Shown one piece after another: positions 1-11,297 of a stretch of 40,636 nt of DNA. The position numbers and the translations under genes are program-made. The notes beneath the pieces were generated by a model that worked only from the letters and a program-made list of their open reading frames with translations, did not search any database and had not been told where the DNA came from. The stretch is from positions 1 to 40,636 of the forward strand of contig AZLU01000043.1 in the NCBI GenBank assembly GCA_002224055.1. The letters are read 5' to 3'. Each line of letters begins with the position of its first letter. Within the stretch, counting starts at the first letter, position 1. Origin of the DNA: Pezizomycotina sp. ARF18. Taxonomy: Eukaryota > Ascomycota.

Positions 1-373
1 CAACACGTAAACTCTTATATTTAACGATCTCAAATCAATTGAAGTGGAGAAAGGGTATATTATTATACATTTTCGGTTGTCTTATCTTGTCAATAAAAAT
101 AGTAACGTGTGGTCATTTTCGACTTCGAGCTTGGTTGGTTGAAAATACTCATTAGAAAAATCGACATAGATCCTCAACGAACTCAAGTCAAACGTACCTC
201 TAGTTCATCATCCAGGAGTTGGCTCAGCAAGCGATTCAATTGAAGCATAAATAGTGCTGCTTGCATGCCATGTTCGCCAGAAATTCTCTACTAGGAAAAA
301 AGCTCTCATTTACACTACTCTAGAAAAAAAATCCGAACAGAAAGAAAAGCTACTCCTCAAACGGACACTTAAA
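1..373. other. AT-rich upstream region, no gene
   Basis: I see no supportable coding region here. The sequence is AT-rich, and CATAAATAG near 244-252 could act as a weak TATA element for the small cysteine gene that starts at 374. The only open frame crossing this stretch uses a non-ATG start and merges into that gene. Confidence 0.5.
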
Positions 374-529
374 ATGTCAGACTTCAACGGCAAGAATTTC
401 TACAAATGTGGCCACCTACCAGTCCGAGCGAGAAGACAAGCGTTCCCATACAGGGAAATATGGCTTGAAGACGACTGTCGTGGCTGCAAGCACCGTCGGA
501 AAAAGGCGAGCACATATACCGCGGCATGA
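374..529 (+). CDS. small cysteine protein, divergent member of the M-C...YxCxH family
   Basis: This is a 51-codon frame from the ATG at 374. It begins MSDFNGKNFYKCGHLPV and later carries DDCRGCKHRRKK. The Y-x-C-G-H followed by C-x2-C matches the small cysteine proteins at 20205, 21060 and 9460, but residue 2 is Ser instead of Cys and the spacing is one residue longer. The C-x-H plus C-x2-C set could bind one zinc ion; that is inference. Coding-like sequence in another frame continues to about 733 (MTKGPEYGCEVEEERC and beyond), so the true protein may be longer with an intron or frameshift near 510-530. No known function is recognised. The ATG was preferred because it sits directly before the family signature. 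Confidence 0.5.
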   Translation: MSDFNGKNFYKCGHLPVRARRQAFPYREIWLEDDCRGCKHRRKKASTYTAA

Positions 530-981
530 CGAAAGGACCAGAATACGGTTGCGAAGTCGAGGAGGAGCGCTGCTCTAATGTCCGCGTAAAGCACATCCAG
601 AACCCGATTCTGGCGACGAACTCTTGGTCCCGGCGGCACTGGATCCAGCCGCCAATGACGTGCAAAGCTCGCAAACCGCCGCACGAACTCGGATCCAACT
701 TGAACTGCTTTGATGTGCTTGGTAGAGTTTGACAAGATTAAGGACCCTGGTCGCGTCCATGCTGCCGCCGCCAAAGGGGCTGTACAGACGACGCGTTGAA
801 ATTTGTCCTAGGTACGATCATTATTAAAGAAACAAGGCCAATATATATATAACCACTATGCTGGGCCATTGATTGTCTCGAAATAATAAAATCCGTTTAA
901 GTAATGTAACAGAGTCGAGAAGCAATCCGAACACGTATCTTCATCCAAATTTAATACATTTGTCCAAATTAACACACAACA

Positions 982-1436
982 ATGACTGCGAGAGTGAAAC
1001 CATTTCTATTACAATTCAACAATTATTAGGAATACAACCTATCCGAAAACTGCGCGGCTGCAAGCGCCGGCCGAGAAAGGCCTACACCGAAGCCGTTCTT
1101 GGATGCCAACGGAGAAAGCTTGCACCACCGCGGTCAAAACTGGAGGAAAAACTATCATAAGTGGTATGAGATGCGGAAGGAGAGATATATGCCTCAGGTA
1201 ATGATCAGGTGGGAACCCTTCCTTTCTGAGGGTGATATTCTAGGCCGGTGGGTGGGCGGATGGGGCGAGCCGCGTACTGCGATGCTGGTGGTGATGCGCA
1301 TGTATTTGGGACCAAAGGCGGGTGCAAGGCCTGCAGGAAGGAGTGTACCAGCTTGCGACCTAAATTCAAGGAACTAAGAGAAGCTTATATAGGATTAGAT
1401 GGAAGACCGCCGGATCTTTGGCATCGTAAGGAGTGA
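982..1436 (+). pseudogene. probable broken member of the small cysteine-protein family
   Basis: From the ATG at 982 the frame reads MTARVKPFLLQFNNY and then an in-frame TAG. It reopens and passes through a charged segment (NWRKNYHKWYEMRKERYMPQ). A second frame, 1248-1436, carries GGCKACRKECTSLRPKFKEL, a C-x2-C followed by a basic helix like the C-terminal half of the family. A short stretch around 1048-1080 (LRGCKRRPRKA) also resembles the DDCRGCKHRRKKA of the copy at 374. At least one frameshift and one stop are needed to make this a single gene; CAG|GTAATG near 1199 could instead be a splice donor. The assignment rests on motif resemblance only. Confidence 0.35.
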
Positions 1437-1838
1437 CTGCTCCCTGGGCCATTTTTAAGCCTTCTGAGAAATGTAATAGAGAAGAAAAGATGCAATAACG
1501 AATCTTATCGGAGGGGCATTCTCCTCGCGGATCTCTCAGCCCCCCCCCCCCCCCCCCCTCCCTCTTTTTATATACATATAAAAGGATACTGCTTTTGGGA
1601 CTTCAGCAGCGAGTCTATGCCAGTGTCTTATGGTCGATATATCGTGAAAGCGAAGTATGATAACTATCGTCAATTTCTTTATCATTGGTTTCATTTGATC
1701 GTGGGATTCTTCATCTTCAATAAAACGTTTCGCCTGCAAAATTTACCAGTATATATGCGATAAGTTAAGTGCTCTATCCCTAATTGTTGTACATGTGCTT
1801 ATTTCCAATCCTGTTTAAAAGAGACGCTAATGCTTTAA
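1437..1838. other. intergenic, with a C19 tract
   Basis: I see no coding region. A run of 19 C lies at 1540-1558, followed by a pyrimidine-rich patch. The stretch separates the small cysteine locus on the left from the 3' end of the minus-strand secreted-protein locus on the right. Confidence 0.5.
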
Positions 1839-3197
1839 ATGTATACAATGAAAAGAAAAACCATTTCTTCAAAGCTTCGTGTAAGATGTTGTAACCACCT
1901 ATACATATTCTCAATAGATAGTAGCGAGAAGACCGGTGGTAATAAAAACCATATAAAGTTTTTTGCCAAACGACACGTTATTGGATCCGCTGATGGCAGT
2001 GGTGGAATGGAGGGGGTGGACGTTCCAGAGGTGCCGCTTCCGGACCCTGTCGAAGGGTTGGGTGCGTCATTTGTGCTCCCACTAGAGAGCGTCGAACCTA
2101 AACCTGAACCTGAACTTGAGCCGGAGTTCTGGCTAGCGCCCGAGTCGGACCCAGATCCTGTAAAGGAACCCGATGCATTATTGGAGCCAGACGAGCCAGA
2201 CGAGCCAGATCTGCAGAACCGTTCCCTGAAGCGCCGCTTCCAGAAGACGCACTGTTACCAGAAGAACCAGGTCCTGAATCAGGCCCTTCTCCGCTGTCGC
2301 TACCACTATTACCGCTGTTGCCAGTGCTTCCACCACTGCTACCACTGCTTCCATACTTCCCCCGCTTTTACCACTTCCATTGCTTCCCCGCTATTACCAC
2401 TTCCAGGACCGCTGCTCCCCCATTGTGACCCAAATTCCGACACTACCGGGATTAACACCCGCATCCCCACCGCCGTTCGACTGTGGTGTGGCGTAACCTC
2501 CGCGCAGCAGAAAACTTCGACGATGGACCCATCACCGGCGGCGTCGGTATATTAAAACCCCCTTCGATAGACCGCCGGCACCAGCCTCGCAACAATCGTC
2601 TTTGTGTCGGCGCGAAAAATGGCTGCCTCACATCGACCGTACTGCAATTATTCTTCCCAGCAGCGTCGCGATATCCGCACCCGCACCAATCGAAACGCGG
2701 TCTTATACTCCGACGCGAACACACCTTGTCCTTGGATCGAACTCGCCGCCGTCGCGGTAACGCACGCAGCGTTCCGTAGTATACTTTAAAGTCGTAGCTC
2801 ATCCAGGGTTCACAGCAGGGAACCGTCGTTACGCCGGTTTGCAGTGTTATCGTAGACGGTTCGACGGGTACGCTTGCGACGTGTATGCTCGTTATAAGAC
2901 GAAGAAGTTTGTCAGTGTTATTCGCGAGGAGGGAGGAGTACGCGGCTTCGTCGGGGAGGTCGGTGTAGGTGAAGTCGGGAAAGTCGATGGAGTTCGAGCG
3001 GATGACTATCGAGCAGGACGCATCGCTGCTGGAGCAGTATGAGAATACGGGCGTTGCCGTGGTGGCGTTGATGGGAACGGTGGGGGTGTTATGAGAGGGT
3101 TGGGAGGTTGTGAGTCGCTTGGTGATGCTAACCCGTGCGATGCGGCTGTTATTGCTGAGAGGAGGAGTAGACTCCTCCTTCTTGATGATGAAACCAT
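1839..3197 (-). pseudogene. secreted Cys-containing protein with Gly/Ser-rich tail, broken frame
   Basis: The minus-strand ATG at 3197 opens with a classic signal peptide: MVSSSRRR, then LLLLSAITAASHG, with likely cleavage near residues 20-25. About 30 residues later the coding signal moves to another frame and runs about 110 residues. That part has N-glycosylation sites (NAT, NNT) and cysteines (SYCSSSDASC, VPCCEPW). After further frame changes (NAACVTATAASSIQGQG, then FDWCGCGYRDAAGKNNC) comes a long Gly/Ser-rich region around 2350-2020 (YGSSGSSGGSTGNSGNSG). The tail ends in a hydrophobic patch (FIWFLLPPVFSLLS). Signal peptide, N-glycan sites, a Ser/Gly tail and a hydrophobic end fit a cell-wall or GPI-type surface protein; that role is inferred. 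At least three frame changes suggest a decayed gene or indel errors. Confidence 0.55.
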
Positions 3198-5339
3198 CCG
3201 TGGATGTGAGGATACGCGATATACCTAAGGTATGTCACGTTGAAGTAGAACGAGCGTTGAGTTTCTATTCAGAACGAATGTCGACGATGATGTTTGTTTC
3301 GAAACGAATGTGGTGGGAAATTTTTGTTTATCAACGCCCTGACGTGCGAGAATTTTTTCTACAGCGCGATGGTCAGCGAAGAAAAAAAAGTGGGTCGCGA
3401 CGCTAACTATAAATAATCCGGGATGAACAACAGCAACCAAGACGCTAAATGGCTTTTTGCCTCCTTCGCAGTCTGTCTGTATATACGTCCTCTGAGGGAG
3501 GAAATAGCCCTTTGTTATATTTTTGAAACTATTAGAGATTTTTATATTTACACAAGCTCAAGGGTGGTACAGAGTTCAGGCTCCAGAGCTTAAATATTTT
3601 TTGATTGTGTCCAACGCATTTTAAACGGGGATCCGGGAGTGTCCCTGTATATAATTAGCCCGAAGGAAAAATTCCTGATCCCCTTGCACAAAGAACTGTC
3701 GCACAACCAGATACTTGTTAAGTTCATTAACAGAAGTTCTCGTCGATTCCTTAGGTGGATTGGCGGAATATCCGTTTGTCACTTAATACACGGATGGTCA
3801 GTGTGGCATCATGTTCAAGGGCTCGTAGCCAATCACGAAGCCAAGCGATGAGCCTTGGTAACAAAACACCCCAACAATCAAAAAGAGGTTGTTCGAGACG
3901 ATCAGAGTAAGCAGGAGAGACTTCGGGCTGAAAAGAAAGGAAGGGTTCATTTTAAGACAGACTTTGACCTTCTAAAAAGAGGTTTTTTTGGGTATCAATA
4001 CTCATAATATTAATACTCCTCATTGACTTCGGCGAATATGTAACCCTTGTTGTGAAACTTCAAGCCTCGTGGCTCGCACGACCGGGACGGTGTCCAGGAA
4101 GTCGGAATATAAATCCTAGATAAGGCATTTCGCTACTGCTTTAGCGGTATAAAGCACGGAATGGAATGGCGAGGTTTATCCTTGAGGGTTTAGTTGTCAC
4201 ACATAGCGGAGCTCGTGGCTCGCGATGACTGTTTGGTATAGGTCAGTACGTATTGTTGGCTCAGTACAAAACCTGGCCAAGTGGAAATGGCGAAGCACGG
4301 CTTAGACTTCCGATGCAGTGCGACGATGTAAATATCACATTTTCCAATAAGATCTTCAGGCACTAGACTCGGAGCATAAAGGACTCGACGGATATAGTGC
4401 TACTGGTGAGGCGTAAAGACGATGTATCGTCACACAAGGCGTTCGAGGGATACCTCTTTCGCTAAGATCATACACGATCGAGTATGTGTTCGGCGTATTT
4501 TCAGAAGTAGTCAAGAGATTGTAAGAACGCGTATATTTGTACCGAACTTGAAGGAAATAGATTTTATGTCTGAAAATTTTGCATAAAGAGATTATTTGTG
4601 TTTCCCGCGCTCATATATCGGTTCATTCGTAATATATCAATTCGTTAGTACTATAGCGGAAACACAAGGATATAGAAACTGTCTATAGGGCTAATCGCGC
4701 TGGATCTAGCTATAGTCCTGAAGCTGGATTTCGTGTAAGACAGTATATAGAAAGGCAGAATCATCAAAATCCCACTAAAATCTATATCGGTTAAATAAAT
4801 TAAGGTTTTTCGACAGATATTAGAAATTTTATACACATTCTTGCATACACAGAATTGAAGACGTGCGGTATATCCAGGTTTCAAAATTAAAAATCACGAA
4901 TATTCATTCCTTTCCTCACATATTACGTGAAGATGCCACAGCGGTACTTATATCTTGCTTCCATGATTGAAAGGGGTTTGTCTTTTATCAATTGCATTTT
5001 GTGGAATATAATGTTGTTCCCCATGGTTTAGAGTTCATGTGAGATTGAAAGCCGATCCACAGTGTAGCTCGAGCTTGTCCATAAATGTATTCGTAAGAAT
5101 GAACAAACAAGTCTCGAGCACAATATCTTTGAGTTTCCCGTGAGCTTATGAACCGGAGCACCCGAGCAGAAGCATTTACCATAATCTAGGCTGTAGCTCC
5201 GGTTCCAGTATTGATAATAAAAAGCAGCCAAAATGAGGACTTCTGAAATCAAAGCCAGTAAATCTTCATTGCATCCAAGCTGAATACCCTTCTAGAATAC
5301 AGCGTTTTCATAGACCCAAGGAAGGATACCTATAACAAT
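3198..5339. other. 2.1-kb intergenic region, no gene seen
   Basis: I find no open frame with family features on either strand. Short open frames such as 3639-3851 lack an ATG-initiated, motif-bearing product. Composition is moderately AT-rich without obvious repeats. It probably holds the promoter of the minus-strand secreted protein on the left and of the plus-strand cysteine gene at 5340 on the right. Confidence 0.4.
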
Positions 5340-5853
5340 ATGTGCTATAATTACAGTGTCTACATCGTCTGCCCGGTTTGGGCCAGTCGTATCACCGAAG
5401 TAGCCCGCTACTACAAATCCCGCAGCAGAACCTGCGGCTGCAGGAAGAAAACAGTATTTTTACAACCCTCGGCGGTGCCGGTGGGTTAGATGAGACCACT
5501 GGCGAGTATAAATACTCCGCATGCCCATTAGCATCCTGCGATTGGTGCAGAGGATTGAAATTATTGCGATGGCAACTAACTCCCGCGCGGCAACGGTTTC
5601 GCAACGCCTGAGGTGGAGAAGGTTGGTAAGTGAGCTTGATAGGTTGTTCAGAAGGATATATGGGAGTAGTGTGTTTCAGAGCCAGAGGACGGCGTTTAAG
5701 GTGGGTGCTGAGCTGGAGAATTTGGAGAGGCTGCCGAGTCAGCCTGTGAAGAATCGCGTTGTTGATGAGGATAGTCCTGATTTTGAATGGGAGTGGATTA
5801 TTCCGCCGGAGAGGCAAGGAGAGGAAGGTAACGCTATAGTTTTTGCTTCTTAA
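5340..5853 (+). pseudogene. member of the M-C small cysteine-protein family, about 170 codons, frame broken
   Basis: The ATG at 5340 starts MCYNYSVYIVCPVWASRI, with Cys at positions 2 and 11 as in the family, then RTCGCRKK and a stop after 49 codons. An overlapping frame continues with GEYKYSACPLASCDWCRG, supplying the C-x2-C pair. A third frame, 5521-5853, gives a charged C-terminal half (SQRLRWRRLVSELDRLFRR ... FEWEWIIPPERQ) ending at a clean stop. The three pieces follow each other with little gap, so this is one gene interrupted by at least two frame changes, with no strong splice pair between them. The function is unknown. A zinc-binding N-terminal module with a helical tail is the best guess from cysteine spacing. 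Confidence 0.5.
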
Positions 5854-6601
5854 TCCGTTCGATCCGCAGAGGATTAGTTATTAGTCTTTGATGAATAGAG
5901 GTATTAACATTAGAGTAGCGGATTTTTGTATTGTTTACTTGTCGGAGAGCTTGAGAAAAAAAAAAAAAAAAAAAGGAGAAAAAGCCATACGAATTTACAA
6001 CAAGAAATAAATATAAATAAGTATCTACTTAGTAGGTATTTGCTTAGGGCTTGTTAGTAGTGGAAGAAGATAGGAGCCCTCAACTTAAGGTCACGGTTGA
6101 TGTCGTATGCCAGTTTGCCAGGACACGAAACGGACCATAACTACGTTTTACGTACAGGGAGATTCTCCATTGTTAAAGTAAATTTTGAATGGCGAGATTC
6201 TAGAACATCGAAACGTGGTTCACGATTATTTCATGATAAGGACTGTCGAAAGTTAATTGATGAAGTGGAAGTAAGGTCCGATATAGCGAGAGCGTTAGAA
6301 TAACCTTGCGAACATATTCGTATCGCGATGGCAGAAATCTAAAGAACCTAAAGCCTATCTTGTGGAATACATGCCTGTTTTTTATAATGTAATGACAAGT
6401 TGAAAGGGTATCAAGAATGGTCTTCCAGGGGAGGTTTTTTGTTTCTTCTACCTGAGAATGATGCGACATCGATGCACTGATAGCTATTTTCGCCTTTGTC
6501 TATCGTGATACTTTTTTTGCTTCTTTTATGACGGCTTGACTGTTAGTGCTCCGAGTAGCTTTGTAAGTAGATTTTTGAGTCCGTGATACCGACCATACTC
6601 C
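5854..6601. other. intergenic, with an A19 tract
   Basis: No supportable gene. A 19-base A run lies at 5956-5974, about 100 bp after the stop of the plus-strand cysteine gene. The short open frame at 6097-6303 has an ATG but no recognisable feature and I do not call it. Confidence 0.4.
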
Positions 6602-7988
6602 TTAACCTTGAGTACTTCCCTTGGTCTCTAACATTCTCTTCCTCATTTTGACCTCCTCCGCTTTATCCGAAACAATATCCCGACAATCTTGATCACACGG
6701 TAACCCTCGATGTGCCCTCCTCAACAAGGCATCGTGGAAAAGAATAAATGCATCGTAGTCTTTGCGATCCGAGAACATATCCGGCGTAACGAAGCCGTCG
6801 TCATGCGTAACCGGAGCTGGCAATAAATTCCACGAGGACCATGATACCCAATGTTGTGAAAGCGGAAGCTATCGATAGTACCGGAGTTCTTCATGATGAA
6901 GAAGACAAGATGCCAAGACGGGTCGCCATTCTCGCCGCGGGTGATAGCGAGTTGTGAGAGTTCGAGTACTGAAGACTTGACAGGTCGGAAGAACTCAAGA
7001 AGATGTAAAGCGAATTACTCGGTAAAGCTAAATGAGATAGACAAAGCTGGACTAACGACCCCGAACGTGGGATGAGACGTATGTTTGGAAGATGCTGGCG
7101 TTTTGCGCGGTTCCAGTCTCGAATGTCGCCGCATAGGGTCAAGGAGCGTCTTGGAGAAGGGAAGGAATTCTGGAAGGGTGATTGTCTTCGGTTGATATCT
7201 TCCAGAAGACGTCCTGGAGGCAAAAATCTACCAACCGTTCTCGTACTCATGAGTCCCGGTCGTTTTGAAATTGATGGAAAGCCTCGACGCTCTGTGATAG
7301 CCGTTTACATGTTAACAGAAATCAGCCGCCGACGAGAAAAAAGTGTCAAGCTAAGGACAATATGCTCACGTAAATAGCATCGGTGTGTTCATTAGCATCA
7401 GATCACAGGTAACCTGCGTCAATCTTTAATGCCGTAAAATAGCCTCATTAACCGGCTTCTTGATCCCATAGCGCCTCAGGGCATCGCGACGGCCTCGAGG
7501 AAGATGTAACGTGGCGAATCTCCGCACGGGAATCTGAGCGAGTCGTCGGTATACGATTGCACATGAATTGCCAGACTGCTATCAGAATCCCAGAGCCCAC
7601 GGAACAGCCTGCCCAAGCTTTCGTGAAAGCGCCTCGCCGCAGTCCCAAACGGCTTCGGATCGTTTCGAACCTCGATCGCAACCGCGTGGTTATTTAGTAA
7701 CTTATCGACGCTCAGAACAATCAGGGAATCATTCGAGTCGGAGAAGGTGTGGTCGCCCAGGTCGGGAACCATGGCAGTTATGTTGACCTCTACCGCTTTA
7801 ATGTACCTGACATATCCCTCACTGACTACACCATCGATGCTTACTTCGGTAGCTTCTAGGTTTTTCGATAGGCTAAATGTTCTGAAAATCCGCTCTGTGG
7901 TGAACTGGGAGGTCCATTTCGCCGCCTGGCGGATGGATTTTAGTGCTTTTCGATCCCCTGGTTCGTCGGGGTCTAGGTATCCGAGGAT
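6602..7988 (-). pseudogene. F-box-like protein, disrupted, with one recognisable intron
   Basis: The minus-strand reading starts after a possible acceptor (CACACGTAG) at 7989 with ILGYLDPDEPGDRKALKSIR, then KWTSQFTTERIFRTFSL. This is the core of fungal F-box proteins, where ILxYLDP and a later TERIFRTFxL are usual. One frame then runs to about 7480 (GDSPRYIFLEAV). Coding signal continues in another frame to AIY at 7370, then a 78-nt GTGAGC...CACAG intron (7369-7292), then SVEAFHQFQNDRDS in phase 0. A TGA at 7249-7247 interrupts it. Later pieces are LCLSHLALPSNSLYIFL (leucine-rich), HLVFFIMKNSGTIDSFRFHN and a charged tail ending at 6602. F-box proteins recruit substrates to SCF ubiquitin ligases. 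The N-terminal exon is not certain. I count at least four frame changes plus in-frame stops. Confidence 0.55.
7292..7369 (-). other. spliceosomal intron inside the F-box-like locus
   Basis: On the minus strand the donor GTGAGC (7369-7364) pairs with an acceptor ending CACAG (7296-7292), giving a 78-nt intron with a GCTGAT-type branch site near the 3' end. Removing it joins HTDAIY to SVEAFHQ in phase 0, restoring continuous coding sense. This is typical for filamentous ascomycetes. Confidence 0.5.
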
Positions 7989-8523
7989 CTACGTGTGATA
8001 CGTTCATATGGCCACATTAGCATCACAAAGAACTCACGCTTGGGATTAGATACTAAATCAGCTATTTGCTACTTCTAAAAAATTTTCGAGGAATGCAAGC
8101 CATTTTAAAGCACGCAGGTTCATTTACGCCAAAGGGCTAGCCCCTTGTGATCAGTTAGTAGCGCGACAAACAGACAATAAGACAAGAGCTATGTTCTAAT
8201 GTATTAGCCCTTTCAGTATGTTCTTAAATACCTGCGTTTTAAATGGGCCGTAAAGAGAATCGGCTTGCAATGAATAGTTGCCAGAATAAAAGAACTGGAT
8301 TTTTGGTTCCTTGGCACGTGGATATTCACATATAAATCACCGGCGTCTACAGTTGAATAGTCTGTTTTTGTTGAAAGTAGGACCGAATCGTGCTTGATTC
8401 AAGGACAACTTGAATAGACAAATGAGTAGTTAGTTGGAAGGGAAGGGTCAGCTAGGAATACCACCGGTTTATGAAACTATCAATTTTTAAAAAAAAACTA
8501 GGTAAAAAATATGACAAGTGCAA
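7989..8523. other. intergenic; possible first exon of the F-box-like gene
   Basis: No gene is supportable. On the minus strand, a donor-like GTGAGT at about 8038-8033 lies roughly 45 nt before the acceptor at 7989, so a short N-terminal exon of the F-box-like gene may lie just upstream. I see no convincing ATG in frame. Confidence 0.3.
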
Positions 8524-8679
8524 ATGGACCTACATAGCTTGTTAGGCTACGGGATCCTCGAGCAGTTCAATTTGCACGACTATAAGGCGCTACTGGAGAT
8601 GCGCATGGAATTGAGCTATTCAAGATCTCTGGGGCTCGAGTTTTAAGCCCTTCAGCATGAGCTGGAGTTGTTAGAATGA
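8524..8679 (+). pseudogene. short coding remnant, helical, with one in-frame stop
   Basis: From the ATG at 8524 the frame reads MDLHSLLGYGILEQFNLH and continues through ALLEMRMELSYSRSLGLEF to a TAA. It stays open in the same frame (ALQHELELLE) to a TGA at 8679. The heptad-like Leu/Glu spacing suggests a coiled-coil fragment. No family is recognised, and it is isolated in AT-rich DNA. It may be a leftover of the coiled-coil loci seen elsewhere in the window, or chance. Confidence 0.25.
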
Positions 8680-9459
8680 AAAAGGTGGAAATGGATTTCT
8701 CAGAGCTTTTCGAGTAGACCAAATATGTACCAAGCCGAAATTTCCTTTTAATTTATATTATTTTGACGAAAAGGTCGAAGATGCAGAGGAGACAAACTCG
8801 ATAGTTGAGGTTCGATCGCCCACACGGTATAGTAAATTAAGCCAAGATTTCAATGCATTATAACAACATCAAGATTTTGTAAAATCCAATAATATTATGA
8901 TCAACTTATGATAAATTAATATACCTTATTAATATACCTTTTATATTTTGTAAATGAGGGTGGATCCCAGGCTTATTTATAATAGAACTAATAAAATAAT
9001 AATAATATTCGAGATATTTATATAATACAGCGCAAAATTTGAACAATTTTGGTGAGTTTTCGCCTATATTAATTAAAATCCAAACGAACATTATTTACAC
9101 GTATTTCAATTAAAAAATTTTTTTTAAAAATTTTGTCTTATAGTAAAACAATATTGAATATCGTTGAAAGAGAGATATATCAGGAGAGGCTGGCACGAGA
9201 TGAAGATATATCGATTCTCTTCATTTAGCGTATTTATTTTTCAATTTACTTGATTTTTCATACTACTATTAGAAGGTATTGAAAAAATTCTTACTATACT
9301 GTGGCGGATAATAAAAAGTCTTTAAATGTCTATAAAACGGAAGCTACGTTCTAAGCTAGTGATCACTATCTAGAGTAATTTCTCTTACCATCCTTAACCT
9401 CAGCAAGAAACCAAAAAGTCCTAGTCACCATATCGATAGTGAAACCTTCACGGAAAAAA
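8680..9459. other. AT-rich intergenic region with TATA box of the next gene
   Basis: Very AT-rich from about 8.85 to 9.3 kb, with no coding signal. TATAAAAC at 9331-9338 lies about 120 bp before the ATG at 9460 and is the likely core promoter of that gene. Confidence 0.45.
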
Positions 9460-9853
9460 ATGTGCTATATCGTCACCACAGTCTACAGATGCGAGCATCC
9501 GAAATATCCAAGAGCCTGAGGCCATGCCATACGAGAGACATGTGCGACGTAATAAAATTTACCATGCCCCTAGAAGAAAGCAGCGAGGAGCTTTGTCAGG
9601 AATGTACGGAGAAACGAGAGAAGAGACTCGCAGCGCACAGAAAAGTCAATGCTGAATGGAGAGCCCGGAATCCAGAGAAAATGAAAGCGAAAATGAAAAG
9701 CGAAAGCTGCAGCGAGCAGAAGAACGCAAAAGAAAGGAGCAAGGCTTAGCTAGAGAAGTTGCAAATCATACCCTATGTACATGGGCAAGGAGTAGAAAAG
9801 AAGTAAAGTTAACACGATTGCAAGATGAAACTTTTATATCCTACATAAAGTAA
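9460..9853 (+). pseudogene. member of the M-C small cysteine-protein family, frame broken
   Basis: The ATG at 9460 gives MCYIVTTVYRCEHPKYPRA and a stop. It matches the family signature exactly, with Cys2, Tyr9, Cys11 and His13. The next frame supplies EESSEELCQECTEKREKRLA, the C-x2-C pair followed by a basic helix rich in Arg, Lys and Glu to 9749. A third frame carries similar charged sequence to 9853. One or two single-base changes would join these pieces, and no clean splice pair lies between the first two. Upstream, TATAAAAC at 9331 is well placed. The protein would be about 130 residues: a putative one-zinc module (C-x-H with C-x2-C) and a helical charged tail. Biochemical function is unknown. 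Confidence 0.5.
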
Positions 9854-11297
9854 AAATTGCCTGATATCGGTTCCATTCCCATAAATCGGCGATACTTGCT
9901 AATAAAGGCCATATGTCTAACAAGGCATTTTTTGTGGTCTAGCCTTACATCTTCGTCACTCGTACCTCAAAAAAAAAAAAATAGATTCTGGTTACAAGAC
10001 TGTTTCGTCATGATATTAGTAGAAAGCTGATTTTTTTTTAACCTCCATAATATGTACAGATACTAAGCAGAGTGCTCTAGAAAAACCAAACCAAGCACTT
10101 ATTTTACCAACTCGACTGAAAGATGAATAAATAGGGAAATACGAGATTTATATTAAATGAAAGCTAATCATCTGAAGTTCTGTTATTGGTTTATTCCATT
10201 TTTTGGAATTCTTATTATTGTGTGATATTGAATTGAAAGTCTTTGGTTTATAATTTTATTCTAGGCATCTTGCTCAGGATCTGTACTAGTAAAATAGATG
10301 ATAGATAATAGGGAATCGAAGCCTGGGTGTTAAGAATCATTGCTAGCCAGGTCCCCTTTGCTCGTCCGCGACCTCTCGCTCAACCCCGGGATTGCTGTCG
10401 CTGCAAATAGCTTTCACGCAATTAATCGTCGTATCCATATATGGCGCGTTTATAGGAGATACAAGTGGTTGTCGGCTTTTACAATAATGATTGGCGATGA
10501 GTTTAAAGCCATAAACATTGGAAAATAGCTTGACCCGTAACTCGCACGAATGGTGTGTGAATCCTTAAGTAAAAGAATAAGAGTTGTATATGCGGCCTAA
10601 TTAATTGGAATTTAGTAGCACGGCGCGAAGTGAGAACGAAAGCGCAAAAATATAAAGGACTAGGTCAATAAAACCATTTATCTAACTTGACGACCCTCGG
10701 ACGTATGAGTTCAAGTTCTCGGTCTAAATGATTTCCTTGGAACTTCAACTTCTTTTTTTTCTTTTCTTTCTGTTTGAATACACCTTTCAATATATCGCCT
10801 CGTGAGCCCATGGTAGAACACAGCGACGGCTCACCTCTAACATATTAGACATATTATAGGGTAATTTATAAAATGCCAGAAGAAAGGAGGTTACGAGAAC
10901 TTTATAACCCGTTGGGCCGTGGCTGTTCCGTCGCTGGATTTTTGTAATTGTGGAACACCGGGGAAGGGGAGCGTGAGCGGGCTTATGGTGAATAGCTGCT
11001 AAAGGCCTTCATGAGAAGTAAATTGAGTATAAATCCGATAAAAAATTAGCTTTAGTGATGAGCCTGATTTTATATGGCTCCGTCTCTCGGTGGTGAATAC
11101 TACAAACTTGGGCGTGAAAATGTTGAAACTCATGCTCCTCTCAGTATTTATATGTCAACGGTCGCCCAAAATCCGGTATACTAACGACTACTTCTCATCA
11201 ATATATATCCTGTATCTTTTTGGATCTCATTCGATCAAACCCCATCTTCTAAGCACCGGAGAGCAACCGTGGGTTTAGGAGGGCGCACGGCTTTTCC
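9854..11297. other. 1.4-kb intergenic region, no gene seen
   Basis: AT-rich, with several short A or T runs. The open frames at 10340-10528 and 11090-11278 have no motif and no coding character that I can defend. The region probably contains the promoter of the plus-strand locus that follows. Confidence 0.4.

Noticed and set aside
2483-2789. Plus-strand open frames over the secreted-protein locus, and the acidic Pro/Glu-rich frame at 1839-2555
   Set aside because: They are antisense to the Gly/Ser-rich minus-strand protein, and their composition follows from that repeat.
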